Below are positions 49,962-56,735 of a stretch of 64,000 nucleotides of DNA, one piece after another. The first letter of the stretch is position 1; each line of letters begins with the position of its first letter. A model generated the notes under the pieces. The model did not search any database and was not told the DNA's origin. It worked only from the letters and a program-made list of their open reading frames with translations. Source of the DNA: Kribbella antibiotica. GTDB taxonomy: Bacteria > Actinomycetota > Actinomycetes > Propionibacteriales > Kribbellaceae. The DNA is taken from assembly GCF_004349055.1 (NCBI RefSeq), contig NZ_SMKX01000002.1:1-64000 (forward strand), written 5' to 3'. Made by a program: the position numbers and the translations under genes.

Positions 49962-50614
49962 ATGAACTCGGCAACCTTCTCTGGCTGGCTGAGGAAGGGC
50001 GAGTGGCTGGTGGGCCAGGTTTCGGTGGTGGTGCAGCGGGCGGCGAAGCGCTCGGCCAGGGCGGCGGAGACGGTTTTGTCGTTGGAGCAGACGACGTAGG
50101 TGGTCGGAGTGTCGTGCCAGGTGACCTTGGCTGGGGAGGCGTCGAAGATGGCGGGTGGCTCGGGGCGAAGCAGGGCGATCGCGCGGGCGGCGGTTGCGTC
50201 GTCCACGTCGCCGTACAGGTTGGTTCGCGCTTCCGCAGGGGCGACAGCCAGCCGACCGTCGGCGTCGGGCGTGAGGGCTAGGCCCTCGGGCGCGACGCCG
50301 GTTTCCTTGGCGAGCTGTTCGAGGAGCTGAGCGGGCGATTCGCCTACGTCCAGCAACCAACCTGCCAGAAAGATCTGCCCTTGCGCACCCTGCACAGTGC
50401 CCGCAACCACCCCGCCGAACGAATGGCCGACCACCAGCGGCGGGCGCTCTGCGGCATCGACGATGCTCTGCACCAGGGCCGTGCCCTCGTCGACGGTGAG
50501 CTCGTAGAGGTCCGGGACCTCGACATTCAGCCCGCGTGAGCGCAGCAGCTCCGCCAACTCGTCGAAGTGTGCGGGCTGGTGCCAAGAACCGTGCAGAAGA
50601 ATCACGTCAGTCAT
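49943..50614 (-). CDS. Alpha/beta hydrolase (esterase-like)
   Basis: 223 residues. VILLHGSWHQPAHFDEL (oxyanion HGS), nucleophile VVGHSFGGVVAG, CSNDKTVS (acid region) and TSHSPFLSQPEKVAEF (His). No signal peptide. This is the small esterase/methylesterase-like group. Its 3' end overlaps the AbiEii-like gene by 19 bp. Divergent from an MFS gene across a 98-bp region with an inverted repeat. Confidence 0.92.
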   Translation of the reverse strand: MTDVILLHGSWHQPAHFDELAELLRSRGLNVEVPDLYELTVDEGTALVQSIVDAAERPPLVVGHSFGGVVAGTVQGAQGQIFLAGWLLDVGESPAQLLEQLAKETGVAPEGLALTPDADGRLAVAPAEARTNLYGDVDDATAARAIALLRPEPPAIFDASPAKVTWHDTPTTYVVCSNDKTVSAALAERFAARCTTTETWPTSHSPFLSQPEKVAEFIHQRRV

Positions 50615-50634
50615 TTGATTGACGCTACCTACCT

Positions 50635-50666
50635 GTGAGCCCGGCTTCGAACCGATAACGGCTCAC
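50635..50666. promoter_or_regulatory. Inverted repeat between hydrolase and MFS genes
   Basis: GTGAGCC and GGCTCAC are exact complements separated by 18 bp containing the palindrome TTCGAA. Possible operator for the divergent pair. Confidence 0.4.
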
Positions 50667-50699
50667 CGGTACGACGAGCATCCTGGTACCCGTTGTCAG

Positions 50700-50705
50700 T
50701 ACGTT
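50700..50705 (+). promoter_or_regulatory. -10 box TACGTT, leaderless start
   Basis: TACGTT ends 7 nt before the MFS ATG with no ribosome site between, consistent with a leaderless message. Confidence 0.4.
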
Positions 50706-50712
50706 GTGATTC

Positions 50713-51945
50713 ATGTCCCGCCCCGGTCAGCCCGAACGCTCTGCCACGTACGCAGAGGTGTTCGCGGTGGCCGAATTCCGCTGGTCCTGGATCGCCCTCG
50801 TCGGCTCGGTGATCGGTGATCAGCTGGCGCGGGTCGCGCTCTCCATCCTGGTCTTCGACCGCACGGGCTCGGCCGGCCTCGCCGCCTTGACGTACGCACT
50901 GACACTGCTGCCGGACATCGTCAGCGGCCCACTGCTAGGCGGCCTGGCAGACCGCCTCCCGCGCCGACGCCTGATGGTCACCTGCGACGCGGCACGCGCC
51001 GTACTGGTCGGCTTGATGGCTATCCCCGGTGTCCCGCTGTGGATCCTCTGCGTGCTTCTCGTTGCCGTCCAGATGTTTGCAGCACCCTTCCAGTCCGCCC
51101 GATCGGCCTTCCTGGCATCGATGCTGACCGGCGACATCTACCGCGCGGCGATCGGCCTGTCGTCGGTCACCGACCAGGCCGCCCGACTCGCAGGTTTCGT
51201 TCTCGGAGCCACGATCGTGGCGGCGCTCGGCACCAGCCAGGCGCTGGCGCTCAACGCACTGTCTTTTGCGGCCTCGGCCGTATTGCTGAGATTCGGCCTG
51301 CAGGAACGTCCGGCCGCTCTGGGCGACGATCCGGCGGCCAGGCCGAGCTGGTGGAGTTCCCTGGTCGCCGGCGCCCGGCTGGTCTGGAGCAACCGGCGAC
51401 TTCGGTACCTGCTGGCGCTGTGCTGCGTACCGGGTTTCTACAACACCGTCCTAGGCCTCGCGACCCCGTACGCCGCCTCGATCGGCGGCGCCGAACTGGC
51501 GGTCGGCATCCTCTTCGCCGCAAACCCGGCCGGCCAGATCGCCGGCATCTTGCTGACATCCCGAATCGCCCCGGCCAGACGGATGGCCATGATGGGACCA
51601 CTGGCGATCGGGACCTGCGCAGTCCTGATCGGCGGTGTGTTCCAGCCGGGGCTCTGGGTAACGGTCGGATTGTGGTGCCTGTCAGGAATGTGCGCATCGT
51701 TCCTGCCGTTGGCGCAAGCCACCTTCGTACAGGAGATTCCTGATGCGCAGCGCGGACAGGTGATCGGCCTCGCCCGCACTGCACTGGTGGTTTCTCAGGG
51801 GATGGGGATCCTTGTCGCCGGCGCCGCGGCGGATCTTTGGAAGCCGGCCATGGTCATGACCGGTGCAGGTGTCGTCGGCGTGATCTACGCAGCCGGTGCA
51901 GCCCGGGGGTACCGGAATGCTGGGTCAGAAAGAGCCAACAAATGA
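50713..51945 (+). CDS. MFS transporter (efflux type)
   Basis: 410 residues, about 12 helices. FRWSWIALVGSVIGDQLARVALSILVFDRTGS and LLGGLADRLPRRRLMV (A motif) mark the enterobactin-exporter-like (EntS/MFS_3) branch, which exports drugs or siderophores. Probably leaderless. Divergent from the small alpha/beta hydrolase, so the two may share regulation. A 26-codon ORF overlaps its stop by ATGA but has no support. Confidence 0.92.
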   Translation: MSRPGQPERSATYAEVFAVAEFRWSWIALVGSVIGDQLARVALSILVFDRTGSAGLAALTYALTLLPDIVSGPLLGGLADRLPRRRLMVTCDAARAVLVGLMAIPGVPLWILCVLLVAVQMFAAPFQSARSAFLASMLTGDIYRAAIGLSSVTDQAARLAGFVLGATIVAALGTSQALALNALSFAASAVLLRFGLQERPAALGDDPAARPSWWSSLVAGARLVWSNRRLRYLLALCCVPGFYNTVLGLATPYAASIGGAELAVGILFAANPAGQIAGILLTSRIAPARRMAMMGPLAIGTCAVLIGGVFQPGLWVTVGLWCLSGMCASFLPLAQATFVQEIPDAQRGQVIGLARTALVVSQGMGILVAGAAADLWKPAMVMTGAGVVGVIYAAGAARGYRNAGSERANK

Positions 51946-52093
51946 CCACAGACTCAGAACCAGTCGTTCGCGCGCATTGCGATGCACCTCCTCCCGAGAA
52001 GCGGCACACAATAACTACCTGACAACTCAGTGACTTTAGGTCACGTCGCGTTTACTCTGACTGCGAGGCACGAGTGAGGCTGGGGGAACGTTA

Positions 52094-53422
52094 ATGCTGA
52101 GTATCCGGCATTGGAGGCTGCAGCGCAGGCATCGGCGTGACAGTGACGTTGCTGTGTCCAAGTGGTTACCCGCGCACTGGGCGCTCTGGTCAACTCCCTC
52201 GATGGTGATGGGATATGTCCTGGCCGTGGACGCGCTCGCACTGGCGGTCGTCGGTGCATCGTTCATCGGGCTGGACGTCCATACCTACGACTGGATGCGG
52301 TTCGCCGCGCTGGTGATCGGATCAGCCCTTCACGTCGAGGCGGGCCGGGAGATCGAGCGTATCCGCTCGGTTGCTTCGGAAGGCTCGACCTACGTGAGCC
52401 TCAAGTCGATGTGGATGTTCGCCGGCGCGCTGATCCTGCCGCCACCCCTCGCGATCGCGGTGATCGCCATCTCCTACGTGCATTCGTGGGCACGGCTGCG
52501 ACGGAGCCCACCACACCGCGGATTCTTTTCGGCCGCGACCGTTGTGCTCGCCGCCGCCGTTGGCTTGATGTGCCTACGGAGCATCAACCCCGACCACCAT
52601 CCCGGATTCTCCGGTGGCTTCATCGGCCTGGTCGCAGTCACAGCGGCCACGCTCGCCTACTGGCTGATCAACTTCGCGCTCGTCGTCGGTGCGGTCCTGC
52701 TCTCCAACCCGGACACGACGGCCCGCAAGGCTCTCGGGCAACTGTCGGATCAGCTCATCGCCGCAGGCGCGCTCGGCCTCGGCATCTCGACGGCGGCTCT
52801 ACTGCTGTACCAACCCTGGCTGGCCACTGTCTTGCTGGTCACGGTCCTCGGGCTGCAAAGGGCGTTGCTGGTCGGGCAGTTCCAGTTCGCGGCGCGTACC
52901 GACCCCAACACCGGTCTCGCGAACACGGCGTTCTGGCACGAGATGGCGGCCAAGGAGCTCGAGCGGGCTCAGAACAACAACGTGGCGCTCGGCATCCTCT
53001 ACCTGGACCTCGATCACTTCAAGATTGTCAACGACACGCACGGGCATCTGGCCGGCGACCAGGTACTGAAGGCCATTGCGAGCGAACTCAAGCACGAGGT
53101 CCGCACCGACGACCTGGTAGGGCGGCTCGGCGGCGAGGAGTTCGCCATCCTGCTGCCCAACACCGACGTCAACGACACTCTCCTGACAGCCGAACGGATC
53201 CGCCATCGCATCGGCGGCCTCGTCATCCCGGTCACGGCCGCTGCCGGAAACACGACGGTCGACGGGATCACCTGTTCGATCGGCGCAGCGACGTACCCGG
53301 CTTCAGGCCAAAGCCTCGACATCCTCTTGATGGCGGCCGACACGGCCACCTATGCGGCCAAGGAAGCCGGTCGCAATCAGGTGGTCACAGCCCCTTCCAG
53401 GACTCCTGGTCAACTGAGCTGA
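52094..53422 (+). CDS. Membrane diguanylate cyclase (GGDEF)
   Basis: 442 residues. Six to seven membrane helices span residues ~35-255. The C-terminal GGDEF domain begins ARTDPNTGLANTAFWHEM and contains LYLDLDHFKIVNDTHGH (metal and substrate site), the active site GRLGGEEFAIL, and the RTDD inhibitory I-site five residues before it. It should make cyclic di-GMP and be feedback inhibited. No EAL domain. GGGGGAACG precedes the ATG. Overlaps the convergent kinase gene by 38 bp. Confidence 0.95.
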   Translation: MLSIRHWRLQRRHRRDSDVAVSKWLPAHWALWSTPSMVMGYVLAVDALALAVVGASFIGLDVHTYDWMRFAALVIGSALHVEAGREIERIRSVASEGSTYVSLKSMWMFAGALILPPPLAIAVIAISYVHSWARLRRSPPHRGFFSAATVVLAAAVGLMCLRSINPDHHPGFSGGFIGLVAVTAATLAYWLINFALVVGAVLLSNPDTTARKALGQLSDQLIAAGALGLGISTAALLLYQPWLATVLLVTVLGLQRALLVGQFQFAARTDPNTGLANTAFWHEMAAKELERAQNNNVALGILYLDLDHFKIVNDTHGHLAGDQVLKAIASELKHEVRTDDLVGRLGGEEFAILLPNTDVNDTLLTAERIRHRIGGLVIPVTAAAGNTTVDGITCSIGAATYPASGQSLDILLMAADTATYAAKEAGRNQVVTAPSRTPGQLS

Positions 53423-53867
53423 GGTAGACGGCCTGCTCGTCTGCATGAGGTGGGTCGAAGTCGGCCAGGTGCTGGGTGAGGACTTCGTCGGTGAGGTCTC
53501 GACGGTCTTGGCGTGCTCGGCGTTCGTGGATGACCTCGGGGTCGATGTCCAGGTAGAGCAAGGTGAACTCCGCATCGAAGTCGGCCGCCACTGCACGCCA
53601 GGCGTCGCGAAGGAAGCGCGGCGAGCTGGTGTCGTCGACGATCACGGAGGTGCTGGCGGCCAGGAGGGCGCGGGCCTCGGTCGTTGCCTCGCCGTGGGTG
53701 CGGATCCATTCCTCGACGGGGATACCGTCGCCGCCCCAGAGGCCGCGGCGGGCGTTGATCTCGTCGAGACTGACGATCGTCGCCGCGAATTGCGGGGCCA
53801 GCTTCCGCGCCACCGTGCTTTTGCCGGAGAACGCCGTACCGCAGAGCAGGACCAGTCGGGGTGGCAT
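53385..53867 (-). CDS. P-loop kinase (AAA_33 / zeta-toxin-like)
   Basis: 160 residues. Walker A LLCGTAFSGKSTVARKLA at the N-terminus, SLDEINARRG, VIVDDTSSPRFLRDAW, and a lid region RRARQDRRDLTDE. This is the architecture of small-molecule kinases and of zeta-toxin/chloramphenicol phosphotransferase-like proteins; which metabolite it phosphorylates is unknown. It starts one base after the MerR-HEAT stop, so it is the last gene of that operon. No antitoxin-like gene is present. Confidence 0.88.
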   Translation of the reverse strand: MPPRLVLLCGTAFSGKSTVARKLAPQFAATIVSLDEINARRGLWGGDGIPVEEWIRTHGEATTEARALLAASTSVIVDDTSSPRFLRDAWRAVAADFDAEFTLLYLDIDPEVIHERRARQDRRDLTDEVLTQHLADFDPPHADEQAVYLSSVDQESWKGL

Positions 53868-53868
53868 G

Positions 53869-54831
53869 TCAGGTCTCCAGGAGTGAGCCGGCGATCAGCG
53901 CAACAACTCGGTCGGGGTCGGAGGACAGTCGGCGGAGGGTTTCTTCGACGATCGGGCGCGGTAGCTCGGCAAGCGCTTGGGTGAGGCGGATTCGTGCGGG
54001 CGAATCGCTGCGGGCGAGCGCGTCTGTCAGTGCGGTGAGAACGGTCGGGTCCGCAGCGAGAGTGCCGAGGATTTCGGCCGCCTCGACGTCGTTGATGCCG
54101 TCGACGATCATGCTCACCAACGCCGGAATCGCGGCCGTCACACCACGGTTGCCCAGGGCAAGGGTTGCGTGTTTGCGGATCGCCGGGTCGTCATCGGCAA
54201 GGACAGTCTCCAGTACGGCGGTCGCGTCGTCCCCGGGCAGTTCGACGATCGCCTGGACAGCACGGCGTCGTACGGCGGGATCGGGCGACTCCAGACCCGC
54301 AGCAAGAGCCGTGACCGCGTTGTCGGCGCGCGCGAGGGCCCAACGGAGGGCACCGGCCACGTTCGCATCGGCCTCGGTCAGGACTGCCTTGACCAGGACA
54401 TCGGTGGGGACTGCATCAGGAACCAAAGCCGCCTGTTGCCGACGGGCGGCGTTGGGTGAGTCGAGACTGTGCAGGAGTTCGATGATGCGCAGGACGTCCT
54501 CCCAGCCGGAGGGGGCCGAGGCGTCCACTGTGTTCAGCCGGTCGAGGAGTTCCTGCTCGCGGCGCAGGCGGTCCTCGGTGCGCTGGATGAGGTCGCTGAC
54601 CAGCGCGGCCGGGGCAAAGGCGGGGTCCTCCAGCGCGCGGCCGATCTCGCGCAACGACAGACCGAGCGAGCGCAGGCTCTCGACGTGGAAGATCCGGCGG
54701 ATGTCGTCGGCGGAGTACTCGCGATAGTTCCCGACAGTCCGGCCGGTCGGGCGCACCAGCCCGAGGGTGTCGTAGTGCCGGAGCATCCGGCTACTCACCC
54801 CCGAGCGGCGCGCCACCTCACCAATCAGCAC
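53869..54831 (-). CDS. MerR regulator fused to HEAT repeats
   Basis: 320 residues. Residues 1-75 are a MerR winged helix (LIGEVARRSGVSSRMLRHYDTLGLV, YREYSADDIRRIFHV). A coiled-coil linker follows (LIQRTEDRLRREQELLDRL). From ~120 to the end are HEAT-like repeats (DPAVRRRAVQAIVEL; DPAIRKHATLALGN; SPARIRLTQALAEL). Normal MerR proteins have a short effector domain; here a helical scaffold replaces it, suggesting that a protein or a bulky ligand is sensed. The GTG start overlaps the preceding HEAT gene by 7 bp. Confidence 0.92.
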   Translation of the reverse strand: MLIGEVARRSGVSSRMLRHYDTLGLVRPTGRTVGNYREYSADDIRRIFHVESLRSLGLSLREIGRALEDPAFAPAALVSDLIQRTEDRLRREQELLDRLNTVDASAPSGWEDVLRIIELLHSLDSPNAARRQQAALVPDAVPTDVLVKAVLTEADANVAGALRWALARADNAVTALAAGLESPDPAVRRRAVQAIVELPGDDATAVLETVLADDDPAIRKHATLALGNRGVTAAIPALVSMIVDGINDVEAAEILGTLAADPTVLTALTDALARSDSPARIRLTQALAELPRPIVEETLRRLSSDPDRVVALIAGSLLET

Positions 54832-55493
54832 GCGGTTTCGGCCGCCTTCTTCGCTGCTTCGGCAGCGGCTTCCTTTTCGGGGCCGAGCGCGTCCACCCGC
54901 TTCGCTGCCTCGACGTCCGCGGCGAAGGCTGCGTCCGGGTCTCGCAGCAGCAGGTCGGTCGCCCGAGCGTGGGACCGCACGCGAGGATCAACGCTAGCCA
55001 GCGCCGGTTCCAGCGCCGGCCCAACGAGCTCCCCCAGGCCAACCAACGCCCGGCTCAGGCTCAGCTGAACCGTCCGGTCCCCTCGCCCAAGCTGCGTCAC
55101 CAACACGCCCGCCAACCACTCATGCATCTCGAACGGCGCCAGTACGACGGCCGCCCGCCAAGCGGTCCGCGCCACCTCGTCGTCCGGGTCGCGCAGCAGC
55201 TCCGGCGTGATCGCAGCCCACGTACTCGGCACTCCGAGCTTGGACAGCGTGTGCAGCGCCTGACTCCGCGCCTGCGTCGTCTCGGACTGCAGCTCCGCCA
55301 GCACCTTCGGCACGGTCAGCTCGACCGGCTGCCGGGTCAGCGCCCACGTCAGCATGTCCCGTACGAAGAAGTCCGGCTCCACCGCGCACCGCTCCAGCAG
55401 AGCGTCCACCAGTCCCGGCTCCGACCCCACCGTCATAGCCGCCCGCAACCGAGCCGACGAGTTCCCCGCCGCCAACGTCTCCACCGCAGTCAC
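54825..55493 (-). CDS. HEAT-repeat protein
   Basis: About 222 residues of HEAT-like helices (DFFVRDMLTWALTR; TTQARSQALHTLSKL; DEVARTAWRAAVVLAP; DPRVRSHARATDLLL), with a charged Ala/Glu/Lys tail. The start chosen is a GTG 7 nt after AGGAGGT; a GTG six codons earlier is possible. First gene of the operon HEAT, MerR-HEAT, kinase. It resembles the C-terminal half of the MerR protein, so it could be a partner or a diverged duplicate of that half. Its promoter contains a MerR-type dyad. Confidence 0.85.
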   Translation of the reverse strand: MTAVETLAAGNSSARLRAAMTVGSEPGLVDALLERCAVEPDFFVRDMLTWALTRQPVELTVPKVLAELQSETTQARSQALHTLSKLGVPSTWAAITPELLRDPDDEVARTAWRAAVVLAPFEMHEWLAGVLVTQLGRGDRTVQLSLSRALVGLGELVGPALEPALASVDPRVRSHARATDLLLRDPDAAFAADVEAAKRVDALGPEKEAAAEAAKKAAETAC

Positions 55494-55519
55494 CGTGACC
55501 ACCTCCTGCACCCAGTGAA

Positions 55520-55544
55520 GACCTTGTCACAGTGTCAAGGTCAA
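55520..55544 (-). promoter_or_regulatory. MerR-type promoter/operator
   Basis: GACCTTGTCACAGTGTCAAGGTC (reading 55520-55542) is a 23-bp dyad with 10 of 11 base pairs matched. On the minus strand TTGACC (-35, 55544-55539) and a weak TTCACT -10 are 19 bp apart, the long spacer typical of MerR-activated promoters, with the dyad inside it. Confidence 0.65.
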
Positions 55545-55553
55545 CCCTCACAC

Positions 55554-55611
55554 CCTTTGAGCACCCCTCAGTCACCAAACCCACCCCAAAATGACTGAAC
55601 CGTGCTCAAGG
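55554..55611. repeat. Nested inverted repeat with internal loop
   Basis: Outer arms TTGAGCAC/GTGCTCAA (55557-55564, 55602-55609; extendable by CC/GG past a bulged T) and inner arms CAGTCA/TGACTG (55569-55574, 55592-55597) share one centre, separated by 4-nt mismatched segments on each side and a 17-nt loop. Lies between the HEAT operon and the pseudo-subtilase gene. Confidence 0.6.
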
Positions 55612-55740
55612 CAGCCCGAATCGGCATGGCATACGTGTGGACGCCGGTTCCGGTTCACGGGATTTGACCGGGATTCAAACGTTTGTGGGACCGGTCGGCA
55701 GCAATCAGGCTCTGAGGCTTCCCCACAAGGAGGCAACGAC

Positions 55741-56685
55741 ATGGCAAGACTCCACACCCGACGCAGCATCGCCCTGATCGGCGCGGCGCTCGCATCAGTC
55801 ACCCTGCTCGCCCAGACCCCGGCGTACGCGGCCGGCAGTCAACCCAATCCGGGGTCCGCCCTGGACCGGATCGACCAGCGAGACCTACCGCTGAACAAGA
55901 GCTACAGCTGGACTGCAGCCGGCGTGAACGTCCGGGTCTATCTGCTCAGCTCAGGTGTGAGCGTCACGCACACGGACTTCGGCGGCCGCGCCATCCAAGG
56001 CGCCGACCTGGTCGGCGGTCCCATCACCGACGGCTGTACGACGACCGGTACAGGTGTTGCTGGACTGGTGGCCGGCAACAAGTACGGCGTCGCCAAGGAA
56101 GCCCAGGTAATCTCGGTGCGGGCATTCCCGTGCAGCGGCCGACCAACCGCAGCCCAGGCAGTCGCTGGAATCAACTGGGTCACGCAGCACGCCGTGAAGC
56201 CCGCGGTCGCCGTACTGCCTGACGCATTGACTGCCGACCCCGGCATCGATGCGGCCGTCGCGCAATCGATCCAAGTCGGCATCACCTGGGTGGTCGGTGC
56301 CGGTAACGAGGGCACCGACTTCGGCGGCGACGCCTGCAAGCTCTCCCCCGCACGCGTCGTCGACGCGATCACCGCCACCCATCTGGAGCAACACCCGATG
56401 GGCATCGGCAAGGAAAACCTGGCAGCGGGCGCCAACCGCGGTCAATGCGTCGACCTCGCCGCCCCAACCGGCACCACCGCCATTGGTGGCGACAGCCATG
56501 AGAACCCGTGGAGCGTCGGCGGCGGCAACGTCGGCGTCACCGCGGGTGCTGTGGCCAAGCTGGTCGGCCAGAGCCCGAACTCCTCGCCCTACGTCATCCA
56601 GCAGCAGCTCAAGGACGCTGCCACCACCGGCAGACTTTCCCCGGATACGGTCGGCACCCCGAACCGCATCCTGTTCACCCACTGA
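55741..56685 (+). CDS. Secreted pseudo-subtilase (catalytically dead S8 family)
   Basis: 314 residues. Signal peptide ends AYA-AG. The body follows proteinase-K-like subtilases throughout: TDFGGRAIQGADLVGG, KYGVAKEAQVISVRAFPCSG, HAVKPAVAVL, GITWVVGAGNEG, DACKLSPARVVDAITAT. The catalytic positions are changed: VIDTGI is VYLLSSGV (Asp to Ser), GHGTHVAG is TTTGTGVAG (His to Thr) and GTSMATPHVAG is VGGGNVGVTAG (Ser to Gly). The oxyanion Asn in AGN remains. No frameshift or stop, and a perfect AGGAGG site, so it is expressed as a non-enzymatic protein. It may bind peptides or inhibitors, or act as a decoy. Confidence 0.88.
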   Translation: MARLHTRRSIALIGAALASVTLLAQTPAYAAGSQPNPGSALDRIDQRDLPLNKSYSWTAAGVNVRVYLLSSGVSVTHTDFGGRAIQGADLVGGPITDGCTTTGTGVAGLVAGNKYGVAKEAQVISVRAFPCSGRPTAAQAVAGINWVTQHAVKPAVAVLPDALTADPGIDAAVAQSIQVGITWVVGAGNEGTDFGGDACKLSPARVVDAITATHLEQHPMGIGKENLAAGANRGQCVDLAAPTGTTAIGGDSHENPWSVGGGNVGVTAGAVAKLVGQSPNSSPYVIQQQLKDAATTGRLSPDTVGTPNRILFTH

Positions 56686-56690
56686 CCTGG

Positions 56691-56726
56691 GTTCGACGCC
56701 CTGCCGCAGCAGGCAGGGCGTCGAAC
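56691..56726. terminator. Bidirectional terminator
   Basis: GTTCGACGCCCTGCC and its exact complement form a perfect 15-bp stem with a 6-nt loop between the convergent pseudo-subtilase and RICIN/beta-helix genes. Confidence 0.8.
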
Positions 56727-56735
56727 GTCACTGGA

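Noticed and set aside
51942-52022. 26-codon ORF overlapping the MFS stop by ATGA
   Set aside because: Perfect coupling geometry but no recognisable sequence, signal or composition; chance is likely at this length.
53385-53867. Zeta toxin-antitoxin pair
   Set aside because: The kinase has the fold but no epsilon-like antitoxin; the HEAT and MerR neighbours do not resemble one.
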